Shown: one piece after another, positions 26,700 through 35,956 of the stretch
Layout of the letters: every line of letters starts with the position of its first letter
How positions within the stretch are numbered: the first letter of the stretch is position 1
Assembly: GCF_015687155.1 (NCBI RefSeq)
Contig: NZ_JADPQF010000003.1
Location: 124,001-188,000 of the forward strand
DNA length: 64,000 bases
Reading direction: 5' to 3'
Origin: Aliikangiella sp. G2MR2-5
GTDB taxonomy: Bacteria; Pseudomonadota; Gammaproteobacteria; Enterobacterales; Kangiellaceae
The notes under the pieces: generated by a model
Seen by the model: only the letters and a program-made list of their open reading frames with translations
The model's database searches: none
What the model was told of the DNA's origin: nothing
Made by a program: the position numbers and the translations under genes

Positions 26700-27680
26700 T
26701 TAAGGTAACAGATGGCTAACAGCGTCACGCTCTTCAGCAAGTTCAGTTTCAGTGTCTTTCAACTTCGCCTGACTGAACTCATTGATGTCAAGGCCTTGAA
26801 CGATTGTCCAGTCACCGTCTTTACAAACGCATGGGAAAGAGTAAATCAATCCTTCCTGAATGCCGTAAGAACCATCTGAGTACACGCCCATGCTTACCGG
26901 ATTACCTTCTTCGGTACCCAGTGCCCAGTCACGCATATGGTCGATAGCAGCGTTTGCTGCAGAAGCAGCTGAAGAAGCACCGCGAGCTTTGATAATTGCT
27001 GCGCCACGCTGTTGTACTGTCGGGATAAAGTCGGCTTCGTACCATTCTTGATCAACTTTATCGATGGCCAATTCGCCATCAACTTTTGCGTGGAAAAGAT
27101 CAGGAAATTGAGTTGAAGAGTGATTACCCCAAATTGTCATACCTTTAACGTCATTTACAGTTTTACCAGTCTTCTGAGCGATTTGAGTCATTGCGCGGTT
27201 TTGGTCAAGACGAGTCATCGCTGTGAAGTTGCGAGGATTAAGGTCTGGTGCGTTACGCTGCGCGATTAGTGCGTTGGTATTCGCAGGGTTACCAACAACA
27301 AGTACTTTAATGTCTCGGCTGGCGTGATCGTTCATTGCTTTGCCTTGAACCGAGAAGATTGCAGCGTTGGCTTCGAGCAAATCTTTGCGCTCCATTCCCG
27401 GACCACGAGGACGAGCACCAACCAGGAGAGCATAGTCAGCATCTTTAAAACCAACATTCGGATCATCAGTGCAAACTACATCTTGTAATAGTGGGAATGC
27501 ACAGTCATCCAGTTCCATCTTAACGCCCTGCAATGCATCCATAGCAGGAGTGATGTCGATTAATTGAAGGATAACTGGTTGGTCTGGTCCAAGCATAGCG
27601 CCAGAAGCGATTCGGAAAAGTAGGGCATAGCCGATTTGGCCAGCAGCACCAGTTACGGCAACTCGTACAGGTTGTTTCAT
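26700..27680 (-). CDS. mdh: Malate dehydrogenase (MDH type 2)
   Basis: 326 residues from ATG 27680 ([17 protein letters not shown]), with GAGGATATTTAAG before it. The longer frame to 27734 adds an unlikely leader. The NAD-binding glycine loop is [13 protein letters not shown]. The substrate-binding Arg are in [20 protein letters not shown] is the conserved cofactor/substrate segment, and the catalytic His is in [12 protein letters not shown]. It interconverts malate and oxaloacetate in the TCA cycle, in the cytoplasm. The sequence belongs to the cytosolic-type MDH group found in many beta- and some gammaproteobacteria, rather than the E. coli type. Confidence 0.95.
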   Translation of the reverse strand: MKQPVRVAVTGAAGQIGYALLFRIASGAMLGPDQPVILQLIDITPAMDALQGVKMELDDCAFPLLQDVVCTDDPNVGFKDADYALLVGARPRGPGMERKDLLEANAAIFSVQGKAMNDHASRDIKVLVVGNPANTNALIAQRNAPDLNPRNFTAMTRLDQNRAMTQIAQKTGKTVNDVKGMTIWGNHSSTQFPDLFHAKVDGELAIDKVDQEWYEADFIPTVQQRGAAIIKARGASSAASAANAAIDHMRDWALGTEEGNPVSMGVYSDGSYGIQEGLIYSFPCVCKDGDWTIVQGLDINEFSQAKLKDTETELAEERDAVSHLLP

Positions 27681-28000
27681 CTTAAATATCCTCAATTTTT
27701 GATGAATGAATAGTAAATCCGGATAAAAGCGCAATCAAACGCATAATTTGGCCGCGATTTTAGCATAAAGACCTCGTAGATACCTACCCTGTATGGGGCT
27801 TATATTGAACAGATATTGATCTGTGTTATGTGCTAGCTTTGGCACAGCAATAGTCTGTAACAATCAAAATATGAATTTGATTTTGTTCATTTTAATTAAC
27901 TGGTGTATTCTTATCAGGCATCGAGTCTACTGGCTCGCGCTATCTTACAGTCGGTATACTCAAAATAGCTGACAAACTTGAACAACAGGCAAGGTCAACG
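27681..28000. promoter_or_regulatory. Divergent region between mdh and copper island
   Basis: 320 bases without a gene. A possible plus-strand promoter is TTGTTC (27883-27888), 17 bases, TATTCT (27906-27911). No clear metal-regulator dyad or riboswitch was seen. AAGG before 28001 is the only ribosome-site hint. Confidence 0.3.
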
Positions 28001-28390
28001 ATGGGACCAACAAAAGGTCAATTTTGGTTAGTAATTATCGCAGTCATGGCGCTACTGGGCCAGATAACTGCCGCTAACGCGTTGTCCTGCCAGTTGGGCT
28101 CTGTAGTGAATGACGACGTGCCTGAAGCCGCAGTCAATCACTCAGGTCATTCGATGGGGGCCGCTATAAATATGCCTTCCGATAACTTGGAGCTACAAGC
28201 TTTGACTCAAATGACCGACTGTTGTGATGACGATAGTGGTTGTAAAATGAGTAGTTGCGTCACAATGGGGCTGAGTCAAAGTTTACAGTCGCTAAACCTT
28301 GTTTTACCTTCATCCATAATATCATTTGAAATGTTGCTCGACTCAGGTCAGGAATTTTCTTCTCTTTATCGTCCTCCTATTTTTGCCTAG
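28001..28390 (+). CDS. Small exported Cys/His/Met-rich protein, CopL/CutF-like
   Basis: 129 residues. A signal-peptide-like N-terminus (about 1-28, ending TAANALS) precedes a metal-ligand-rich stretch: HSGHSM near residue 47 and DCCDDDSGCKMSSCVTM at about 75-91. The chain ends SSLYRPPIFA. Small secreted Cys-rich proteins heading copper operons include the CopL group and the CruR/CutF upstream ORFs, which sense copper during translation and end in a proline motif. The ORF heads a DUF411/CusCBA-type cluster and is followed at its stop codon by two mutually exclusive hairpins. Assignment to either group is by resemblance only. Confidence 0.65.
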   Translation: MGPTKGQFWLVIIAVMALLGQITAANALSCQLGSVVNDDVPEAAVNHSGHSMGAAINMPSDNLELQALTQMTDCCDDDSGCKMSSCVTMGLSQSLQSLNLVLPSSIISFEMLLDSGQEFSSLYRPPIFA

Positions 28391-28419
28391 ACAGGATAGA
28401 TCTGTCCTTTCTCCGGACA
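28390..28419 (+). promoter_or_regulatory. Overlapping hairpins at end of leader-like ORF
   Basis: GACAG (28390-28394) can pair with CTGTC (28402-28406), while TGTCC (28403-28407) can pair with GGACA (28415-28419). The two stems share bases and exclude each other. They begin in the stop codon of the 28001-28390 ORF, a place where a stalled ribosome would choose between them. From here to 28573 no further gene is seen. Confidence 0.4.
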
Positions 28420-28573
28420 AAGTGTGCTTGTCTTATTTAGTGTAAGTCTGTCTTTTAGACGTTAGTCGCGATTGGAATCAGAACCTTAGCGGCCCTCACG
28501 GCAACATACCATCTCTCTATCCTGCTTCTGTTTTTGAAAAGTTATATTTTAAATCAGGTTTAGGTAAAAGGTT

Positions 28574-29119
28574 ATGTTAAAGATGTTTTTCCGTTTTGCG
28601 GTTCTGAATGACTTGGCGATTAGTCGTCACTTGTCTCGCTTGTTACCACTTGTTCTGGTTGGTGTACTTGCAGCGTGTGATCAGTCTCCCAAGGGTAATC
28701 TCCAACAAAGTGCCAGCCCCCTCAGTGATTTTACCGTATACAAACGCGAACAGTGTGGTTGCTGTAATGACTGGATCACCCATATTGAAAAGGCAGGTTA
28801 TTCCGCCTTACAAGAAAATGTGAGTGACTTTGACTCGATTAAAGATAAATTTGGGATCCCGGCAAAACTGCGCTCATGTCACACCAGCGTTAGCCAGAAA
28901 GGCTATCTCTTTGAAGGGCATATCCCGGCAAAATTTATCCGTCAGTTTCTTGAGGAAAAGCCTGTAGACGCGATAGGGCTGGCAGTACCGGCGATGCCCA
29001 CTGGGAGTCCGGGAATGGAGTTTGGTGATATGTTTATGCCCTATACCATTTATTTAATCCAGCGAGATGGCAGCTATAGCGTCTATGCCAGTGTGAAAAC
29101 CTATAAGGAGCAATTTTGA
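28574..29119 (+). CDS. DUF411 domain lipoprotein-like protein
   Basis: 181 residues. The long basic N-terminus with a hydrophobic core LPLVLVGVLAAC has a lipobox-like LAAC (Cys near 34), so it may be a lipoprotein. The DUF411 domain (about 55-165) shows VYKREQCGCCNDWITHIEKAG, KLRSCHTSV, FEGHIPAKFI and a GMEFG end motif. DUF411 proteins are common in copper and other metal-resistance clusters, and their Cys/His set suggests metal binding. An AAAAGG precedes the ATG. The stop TGA shares its A with the ATG of the next gene, so the two are coupled. Confidence 0.88.
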   Translation: MLKMFFRFAVLNDLAISRHLSRLLPLVLVGVLAACDQSPKGNLQQSASPLSDFTVYKREQCGCCNDWITHIEKAGYSALQENVSDFDSIKDKFGIPAKLRSCHTSVSQKGYLFEGHIPAKFIRQFLEEKPVDAIGLAVPAMPTGSPGMEFGDMFMPYTIYLIQRDGSYSVYASVKTYKEQF

Positions 29120-30588
29120 TGAGTCTACCAGGTAATATATTTAGACGAGCCTTTTTTATCGAAAGCTTCAAAGTCTGGGGGCGGCGGCTTTCTTTTGTCT
29201 GTTTAGCCATGGCGCTCCCTTTCGCTACAGCAGAAACTAAAAAACATAACTCGCAAATCCAACCGCTGACCTTGTACATGGCGGTGGAGCGGGCAATTAA
29301 TAACGATCCCTTATTGGTAAAAAGCCGTCATCTGGAATCGGCACTGCGTGATAGAAGCGTTGCCGAGTCGAGCCTGCCCGACCCTACACTTTCTCTGAAC
29401 CTGGCCAATTTGCCAACCGATAGTTTTGATTTTAATCAGGAGCCGATGACACAGTTTAAAGTTGGTTATAGCCAGATGATTCCAGGTGGTGATCGTCTTG
29501 AACTTAAGCAAAAAAGTTTAACCCAGATGGCCGACAGTTATCCTTTGCTACGACAGGTGAGAAAAGCACAGTTAACAGTGGAGGTGGGTAAGCTCTGGTT
29601 GCAGCTTTATCAGACGGAGCAAAGTATTCGGTTAATCAATGATAATCGTTTTTTGTTCGAGCATCTGGCTAAAGTCGCACAGGCGAGTTATTCCTCTGCT
29701 CTGGCGAAAACGCGGCAGCAAGATATTGTGCGTGCACAGCTGGAAATCACTCGACTGGAAGATCGCTTGACGCAGTTGCATCAAAAGCGAGAAACGATAA
29801 AGCAGCAACTTTCCCGTTTCATTGGTGCCGATTTTGCTGAAGGCTATCTTGAAAAGGAGACTGACTATCATTGGGAAAGCGTTTTGGCTAACGCTGAAAC
29901 CACAGTCGCCAACAAGATCCAGCGGATCCCCTCGGCTTACCAGGGGGCAGAAAAGCTTTGGCAAATCCCGCGTCAAACCATGCAGGATATTTTGCGGCGT
30001 CACCCGGCTGTTAAAAGTCTGGAACAAAGTATCGCCTCAGAACAAACTAGAGTTGAATTGAGTAAACAGTCTTATCGCCCTAACTGGGGGATTAGCGCCG
30101 CCTATTCTTACCGCGACAACGACCCTTTAGGTAACGAGCGCTCAGACTTTTTATCTATAGGCGTTTCCTTTGAACTGCCACTGTTTACCGAAAATCGTCA
30201 GGATAAAAGCGTCGCCGCGGCAATAGCAAAAAGCGAAGCGGTGAAAATGGATAAGTGGCAAACCTTGAGAATGATGCTCGCTGATTTTAGCAGCCACGCT
30301 GCGCGCTTAAATCGAGTCGAGCAGCGGCGCCAGCTTTACGCTAAGACCTTGTTGCCGCAAATGCAGGAATTGGCCGAAGCGGCGCTAAACGCTTACACCA
30401 ACGACGATGGTGATTTTGCCGAAGTTGTACGCGCAAGAATTGCCGAGCTCAATGCCAAGATAGACGTGCTAAAGATCGCAGTCGAACAGCAGACACTGTT
30501 GTTGCAGTTAAACTACTTTTTTATCGATGCCGACGAGGCGCAACCAGAGATGCGAATGCTCGGTAAGGTGGAGAATCTAAATGACTAA
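29119..30588 (+). CDS. TolC-family outer-membrane efflux protein (CusC-like)
   Basis: 489 residues from ATG 29119. A TTG one codon earlier is not needed. A signal peptide (about 25-40, CLAMALPFATA) precedes two TolC-type helical repeats, recognisable by DPLLVKSRHLESALRDR in the first half and HPAVKSLEQSIASEQTRVELSKQSYRPNWGI split across the second. It forms the outer-membrane channel of a metal RND pump. The start overlaps the DUF411 stop by one base, the 3' end overlaps the adaptor gene by 8, and both point to one operon. Confidence 0.9.
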   Translation: MSLPGNIFRRAFFIESFKVWGRRLSFVCLAMALPFATAETKKHNSQIQPLTLYMAVERAINNDPLLVKSRHLESALRDRSVAESSLPDPTLSLNLANLPTDSFDFNQEPMTQFKVGYSQMIPGGDRLELKQKSLTQMADSYPLLRQVRKAQLTVEVGKLWLQLYQTEQSIRLINDNRFLFEHLAKVAQASYSSALAKTRQQDIVRAQLEITRLEDRLTQLHQKRETIKQQLSRFIGADFAEGYLEKETDYHWESVLANAETTVANKIQRIPSAYQGAEKLWQIPRQTMQDILRRHPAVKSLEQSIASEQTRVELSKQSYRPNWGISAAYSYRDNDPLGNERSDFLSIGVSFELPLFTENRQDKSVAAAIAKSEAVKMDKWQTLRMMLADFSSHAARLNRVEQRRQLYAKTLLPQMQELAEAALNAYTNDDGDFAEVVRARIAELNAKIDVLKIAVEQQTLLLQLNYFFIDADEAQPEMRMLGKVENLND

Positions 30589-32383
30589 TCAGAAAAACAA
30601 TCGTTCAATATTGACCGGCGCTATTGCCGGTGCGGTTATTACCGCCGTTAGCTTTAGCGCGCTCATTTACACAGGGCTGTACCCTGCGCCAAAGGGAAAT
30701 GAACAGTCTCCTGAAAATAGCGAAGGCTCAAACAAAGAGCCGCTTTACTGGGTAGCGCCGATGGACGCTAACTATCGCAGAGATAAACCTGGAAAATCAC
30801 CGATGGGGATGGATCTGATCCCGGTTTATGCCGAAGATTCAGGAGGTCGTGACGCCGGACCTGGTGCCATCAAAATTTCTCCGGAAGTAGTTAACAATCT
30901 TGGAGTGCGCACCGCCAAAGTCGAGCGTAAACCCTTGCAGCGGGATATAAAAACTGTTGGCTATGTGCAATACAACGAAGACTTGCTGGTTCACCTTCAC
31001 CCACGGGTGGAAGGCTGGATTGATAAGCTATTTATCAAGGCCGAAGGCGACCCGGTAAAAAAAGGGCAGGCGGTTTACGAGCTCTATTCACCAGCGCTGG
31101 TTAACGCCCAGGAAGAATTATTGCTGGCGCTGGAGCGAAAGAACCAACGCCTGATCAGAGCAGCTGAAGAAAGATTGGCGGCGCTGCAGATCTCCAGCAA
31201 TATCGTCGCCGAGATCCAGCGTAGTAAAAAAGTCAAACAGACCATCCGCTTTTATTCGCCACAAGATGGCGTGGTTGATAATCTGAATATTCGACAGGGA
31301 TTTTTTGTCAAACCGGGAACCACTTTAATGTCAATCGGTTCGCTCGCTCAGGTTTGGGTGGAAGCGGAAATCTTCGAGCGGCAGGTGCCCTGGGTTAAAG
31401 TGGGAATGCCGGTGAATATCAGTCTGGATTACCTGCCCGGTGAAATATGGGAAGGTAAGGTGGACTATATCTATCCTGCGCTGGACCCGAAAACTCGTAC
31501 AGTCAAAGTTCGCTTACGCTTTAATAATCGAGATAATCTGTTAAAGCCGAATATGTTTACCCAGGTAACGATCCATGCCGCCAGTGAGCAGCAACGACTG
31601 GTGATCCCGAAAGAAGCCTTGATCAGAACCGGTGCACAGGATCGCGTTGTTCTAGCATTAGAGGACGGGCGTTTTAAGTCCGTTGCGGTAAAAGTGGGTA
31701 TGCAGGATGAATCTAGAGTGGAAATTCTGCATGGTTTGAGCGAAGGTGAAAAAATTGTGACTTCCGCCCAGTTCTTGATCGATTCAGAATCGAGCAAAAC
31801 TTCCGACTTCAAGCGGATGCAGTCGATGGATGATACTGAAACAGGTGTGCCTGATTCTGTGTGGGTTAGTGCGACTATCAATTCGCTGATGCCAGGACAT
31901 CGCATGATTAACGCCACTCATGAAGCCATTAGCGAATGGGACTGGCCTGAAATGACCATGGATTTTGGCGTTGCCGAATCGGTGGATATGGCACAGTTGA
32001 GTGAGGGTATGTCATTACATATTGAAATTAGTAAAAACCCGGAGGGTCAATATGTGGTTACCAATGTTCACATAATGGATTCTCATTCGGACAAGGAGAG
32101 TGAAGCGACAGTATCTTCAGCAGAGGTCGAAGGGGTTATCAATCGTATCAACCGAGAACAACGTATGCTCAACATCAGTCGCGGTCCGATTGAAAAATGG
32201 AATCGACCGGCGGCGACGTTGGATTTTATTTTGGCCGACTCTATCGATATCGACAGTCTGTCGGTTGGCCAAAAAATTTATTTTAAATTTGAGATCCTTG
32301 AGGATTTTGTTATCGTCAAAATTCTTGGTGAGAAGCAACAGAATAATATCGAGCCGGCGACGCACCAGGGAGACCATCAATGA
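30581..32383 (+). CDS. cusB: CusB-type RND periplasmic adaptor with two C-terminal CusF-like domains
   Basis: 600 residues. An N-terminal TM/signal anchor (about 12-32) is followed by a heavy-metal-binding segment (YWVAPMDANY, KSPMGMDLIPVY, about 52-80). The membrane-fusion core follows (about 110-410; barrel-sandwich, helical hairpin, beta barrel). Two OB-fold CusF-like domains come at about 425-505 and 515-590. The first keeps the copper/silver ligands Trp455, Met458 and Met460 (WDWPEMTMDF). In the second the same sites are Arg542, Ala545 and Leu547 (WNRPAATLDF), so it probably does not bind Cu(I) the same way. The protein links the inner-membrane pump to the TolC-like channel. Confidence 0.92.
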   Translation: MTNQKNNRSILTGAIAGAVITAVSFSALIYTGLYPAPKGNEQSPENSEGSNKEPLYWVAPMDANYRRDKPGKSPMGMDLIPVYAEDSGGRDAGPGAIKISPEVVNNLGVRTAKVERKPLQRDIKTVGYVQYNEDLLVHLHPRVEGWIDKLFIKAEGDPVKKGQAVYELYSPALVNAQEELLLALERKNQRLIRAAEERLAALQISSNIVAEIQRSKKVKQTIRFYSPQDGVVDNLNIRQGFFVKPGTTLMSIGSLAQVWVEAEIFERQVPWVKVGMPVNISLDYLPGEIWEGKVDYIYPALDPKTRTVKVRLRFNNRDNLLKPNMFTQVTIHAASEQQRLVIPKEALIRTGAQDRVVLALEDGRFKSVAVKVGMQDESRVEILHGLSEGEKIVTSAQFLIDSESSKTSDFKRMQSMDDTETGVPDSVWVSATINSLMPGHRMINATHEAISEWDWPEMTMDFGVAESVDMAQLSEGMSLHIEISKNPEGQYVVTNVHIMDSHSDKESEATVSSAEVEGVINRINREQRMLNISRGPIEKWNRPAATLDFILADSIDIDSLSVGQKIYFKFEILEDFVIVKILGEKQQNNIEPATHQGDHQ

Positions 32384-35300
32384 TCGAAAATACGATTCGT
32401 TGGTCGGTTAAAAATCGTTTTTTCGTATTGCTGGCCACCTTAATTTTAATCGGCGTCGGTGCTTACTCGCTGAAGAATACGCCGGTCGATGCGATCCCGG
32501 ATCTTTCTGACGTACAGGTAATTATCAAAACCACCTATCCCGGACAGGCGCCGCAAGTGGTGGAAGATCAAGTGACCTACCCGCTAACTACGGCTATGTT
32601 ATCGGTACCAGGTGCGGTTACCGTGCGTGGCTATTCATTTTTTGGCGACTCCTACGTGTACGTCATCTTCGACGAAAAAACCGACCTCTACTGGGCGCGA
32701 AGTCGGGTGCTGGAATACTTGAGTCAGGTGGCACCCAGTTTACCTGCGGCAGCTAAACCGCAGCTCGGACCGGATGCTACCGGTGTTGGATGGGTATATC
32801 TTTATGCCTTGTCTGATCCGACCGGTAGACACGACCTTAGTCAGCTTCGAAGCATTCAGGACTGGTTTCTGAAATATGAATTACAAACGGTACCTGGTGT
32901 TTCCGAAGTTACCGCATTGGGCGGCATGGTAAAACAGTATCAGGTGCAGGTGAACCCGGATAAGCTGCGCGCTTTTTCTATTCCTCTTTCACATATTCAA
33001 ATGGCGATCAAGCGCGCTAATCAGGAAATCGGTGCGTCGGTGGTGGAAATGGCCGAAGCCGAATATATGGTGCGCGCCACCGGTTATCTGCAAAGTGAAG
33101 TTGATCTGGGCAACGTACCTTTAGGTGTTAACGCTCAAGGTACACCTTTATTGCTTAAGGATGTGGCTGATATTTCCGCGGGCCCGCAAATGCGCCGTGG
33201 TGTCGCCGAGCTTAATGGCGAAGGCGAAGTGGTCGGTGGTATTGTGGTGATGCGCTATGGTGAAAATGCGCAAAAAACCATCGATGGTGTTAAAGCAAAA
33301 CTGGAAGAACTTAAAGCCGGCTTGCCCGAAGGCGTCGAAGTGGTACCTGTGTATGACCGCAGTGCTCTGATTGAAAGGGCGGTGGAAAACCTCTGGTTTA
33401 AACTACTGGAAGAATTTGCCGTGGTCGCGCTGGTGTGCGTGATTTTTCTGTTTCATGTTCGTTCGTCACTGGTGGCGATTTTTTCATTGCCGGTGGGTAT
33501 TCTTGCCGCATTTATCGTGATGCACTGGCAAGGCTTAAACGCCAATATTATGTCGCTGGGTGGGATCGCAATCGCCATCGGTGCCATGATCGATGGGGCG
33601 ATTGTGATGATCGAAAACATGCACAAGCATATGGAAAAAACGGCGCTGACCAAAGAAAACCGTTGGCAGGTCGTCGCCGAGTCTGCCTCCGAAGTGGGGC
33701 CCGCACTATTTTTTAGTCTGCTAATTATTACCGTGAGCTTTTTGCCGGTGTTTACTCTGGAAGCGCAAGAAGGACGAATGTTCTCGCCGCTGGCCTTTAC
33801 CAAGACTTATGCAATGGCTGCGTCGGCTGCTTTAGCGATCACTTTGGTACCGGTGCTAATGGGTTACTTTATCCGCGGTAAGGTTTTATCGGAACATAAA
33901 AATCCTTTGAATCGATTATTGACCGCGGCCTATCTGCCTGTTTTGAAAAAAGTTCTAGACTATCCTAAAACCTTATTGGCCGCCGCTTCGCTGGTACTTG
34001 CGATTGGTCTATGGCCATTGGACAAGATCGGTAGTGAGTTTATTCCGCCGCTGGATGAAGGCGACCTGATGTATATGCCGACGACTTACCCCGGCATTTC
34101 GATCGGTAAAGCACGCGAGTTATTACAACAAACCGATAAGTTGATCCGTACCCTACCGGAAGTAAAAAATGTTTTCGGTAAAGTCGGACGCGCGGAAACC
34201 GCGACCGACCCGGCGCCGCTGACCATGATCGAAACCTTTATCCAGCTTAAACCTCAGAGCGAATGGCGCGAAGGAATGACCAGCAAAGATATCATTAAGG
34301 AGTTAGATAAGTTGGTGAAATTTCCCGGGCTGACCAACGCCTGGGTGATGCCGATTAAAACCCGAATCGATATGCTGGCAACCGGGATCAAAACGCCTGT
34401 GGGGATCAAAGTCGCCGGGCCAGACCTCGCGCAAATCCAGAAGATAGGACAGCAACTGGAAACGGTACTAAAAGATGTGAAAGGCACCGCATCAGTCTAT
34501 TCAGAAAGGGTGGCCGGTGGTCGCTATATCAAAGTGGATATTATGCGCGAAAAAGCGGCTCGTTACGGCTTGAATATTGCCGATGTGCAGCAAGTGGTTG
34601 CAACCGCAATCGGCGGTATGAATGTGACCAATACTGTCGAAGGATTGGAGCGTTATCCGGTGAATATTCGCTATCCACAAGATTATCGGGATTCGCCGGA
34701 ACAGTTGTCATTATTACCTGTGGTAACGCCGAGTGGTCAACGTATTTCGCTGGGTGATGTTGCCAGGGTTTTCATCGAAGATGGACCGCCCGGGATCAAG
34801 AGCGAAAATGCGCGGTTAAACGGTTGGACTTTTGTCGATATTGAAGATGTCGATATCGGTAGCTACGTGGTGAAAGCGCAGCAGGTGGTGGCGGATAAAA
34901 TCGAACTGCCGCCGGGTTATTCGCTCAACTGGTCAGGGCAATATGAGTATATGCTTAGAGCCAAGGCAAAGCTAACCTATGTAGTACCACTTACTCTGGC
35001 AATCATTATCATCTTGCTTTACGCCAATTTCCGAAACTTTGTAGAAGTAGCCATCATCATGGGAACTTTGCCTTTCGCGATGATAGGTAGTATCTGGCTT
35101 ATGTATTTACAAGGTTATAACTTCTCTGTTGCGGTTGGCGTGGGCTTTATTGCGCTAGCTGGTGTAGCTGTCGAAATAGGGGTCATAATGCTGGTATATC
35201 TTAACCAATCCTACCAAAAATTAGTTGATTCGAGCCATGGAATGCTGACGGTAACACAATTGAAAGATGCGATAATTGATGGCGCAGGAATGCGTGTTCG

Positions 35301-35496
35301 ACCGGTCATGATGACTGCAGCAGCAATTATTGTTGGATTGTTACCAATCTTGTATGGAACCGGGACTGGTTCCGAAGTAATGAGCAGAATTGCGGCACCT
35401 ATGGTTGGCGGTATGTTGAGTTCGGTTTTTCTCACCCTAATCGTTGTTCCTGTAGTTTATTTTTTATGGCGCTCAAAAAAGCTGGTAAATGAGTAG
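32380..35496 (+). CDS. cusA: CusA-type heavy-metal RND efflux pump
   Basis: 1038 residues, the usual length of the heavy-metal efflux RND family, with 12 TM segments and two periplasmic loops. DAIPDLSDVQVII near the N-terminus, the proton-relay helix IAIGAMIDGAIVMIENMHKH, FIPPLDEGDLMYMP and IGGMNVTNTVEGLERYPV mark the family. The stretch GLTNAWVMPIKTRIDMLATG is typical of the Cu(I)/Ag(I) branch rather than the CzcA zinc branch. The start overlaps the cusB stop (ATGA). Base composition and codon choice become visibly more AT-rich after about 34950, inside the gene. It exports metal ions from periplasm and cytoplasm. Confidence 0.93.
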   Translation: MIENTIRWSVKNRFFVLLATLILIGVGAYSLKNTPVDAIPDLSDVQVIIKTTYPGQAPQVVEDQVTYPLTTAMLSVPGAVTVRGYSFFGDSYVYVIFDEKTDLYWARSRVLEYLSQVAPSLPAAAKPQLGPDATGVGWVYLYALSDPTGRHDLSQLRSIQDWFLKYELQTVPGVSEVTALGGMVKQYQVQVNPDKLRAFSIPLSHIQMAIKRANQEIGASVVEMAEAEYMVRATGYLQSEVDLGNVPLGVNAQGTPLLLKDVADISAGPQMRRGVAELNGEGEVVGGIVVMRYGENAQKTIDGVKAKLEELKAGLPEGVEVVPVYDRSALIERAVENLWFKLLEEFAVVALVCVIFLFHVRSSLVAIFSLPVGILAAFIVMHWQGLNANIMSLGGIAIAIGAMIDGAIVMIENMHKHMEKTALTKENRWQVVAESASEVGPALFFSLLIITVSFLPVFTLEAQEGRMFSPLAFTKTYAMAASAALAITLVPVLMGYFIRGKVLSEHKNPLNRLLTAAYLPVLKKVLDYPKTLLAAASLVLAIGLWPLDKIGSEFIPPLDEGDLMYMPTTYPGISIGKARELLQQTDKLIRTLPEVKNVFGKVGRAETATDPAPLTMIETFIQLKPQSEWREGMTSKDIIKELDKLVKFPGLTNAWVMPIKTRIDMLATGIKTPVGIKVAGPDLAQIQKIGQQLETVLKDVKGTASVYSERVAGGRYIKVDIMREKAARYGLNIADVQQVVATAIGGMNVTNTVEGLERYPVNIRYPQDYRDSPEQLSLLPVVTPSGQRISLGDVARVFIEDGPPGIKSENARLNGWTFVDIEDVDIGSYVVKAQQVVADKIELPPGYSLNWSGQYEYMLRAKAKLTYVVPLTLAIIIILLYANFRNFVEVAIIMGTLPFAMIGSIWLMYLQGYNFSVAVGVGFIALAGVAVEIGVIMLVYLNQSYQKLVDSSHGMLTVTQLKDAIIDGAGMRVRPVMMTAAAIIVGLLPILYGTGTGSEVMSRIAAPMVGGMLSSVFLTLIVVPVVYFLWRSKKLVNE

Positions 35497-35536
35497 CCTC
35501 TACCGGAAAATTCTAAAAATCTAATGAGGACTAAAT

Positions 35537-35914
35537 ATGAAAATTACTAATCTCACAATATCGTTAGTTGTTGGTTTCCTGTTGTTGTTTTCGATGGCAG
35601 TCAATGCTCATAGCAAATTAATCGCTAGTGAACCAGCGGATGGAAGTGTGGCTGATGCGTCTCCGGAAAAATTAAAGCTTACTTTTAGTAGCAAAGTGCG
35701 CCTGATAAAAGTAGAGATGAAAGATATGGAAGGTGAAAATGTCGAAATGGCTTTTATGCTTTCACCTATAGCGAGTGAGAATTTTGAGATCCCGTTGCCC
35801 AGGCTATTAGCCAAAAAGTATCGGGTGAGCTGGGTTGCCATGGGAAAAGATTCACACAAAATGAATGGAGAGTTTTCATTTGAAATCAAAACTAGCTCAG
35901 ATACGGCTCAATAA
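35537..35914 (+). CDS. copC: Copper resistance protein CopC
   Basis: 125 residues. A signal peptide ends NA, and the mature protein begins HSKLIASEPADGS, placing His at the mature N-terminus as in CopC, where it is a copper ligand. The rest is an Ig-like beta sandwich with a conserved C-terminal HKMNGEFSFEI. GATGAGGACTAAAT supplies the ribosome site. CopC binds copper in the periplasm and works with CopD, encoded 42 bases downstream. Confidence 0.92.
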   Translation: MKITNLTISLVVGFLLLFSMAVNAHSKLIASEPADGSVADASPEKLKLTFSSKVRLIKVEMKDMEGENVEMAFMLSPIASENFEIPLPRLLAKKYRVSWVAMGKDSHKMNGEFSFEIKTSSDTAQ

Positions 35915-35956
35915 AAAGCAGCCTAAATCAGTTGTTACAAAAGTGAGAATGGCTTA

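Noticed and set aside
32380..35496. CzcA (zinc/cobalt) assignment of the RND pump
   Set aside because: CusF-like domains in the adaptor, Met-containing pump motifs and CopC/CopD neighbours favour Cu/Ag.
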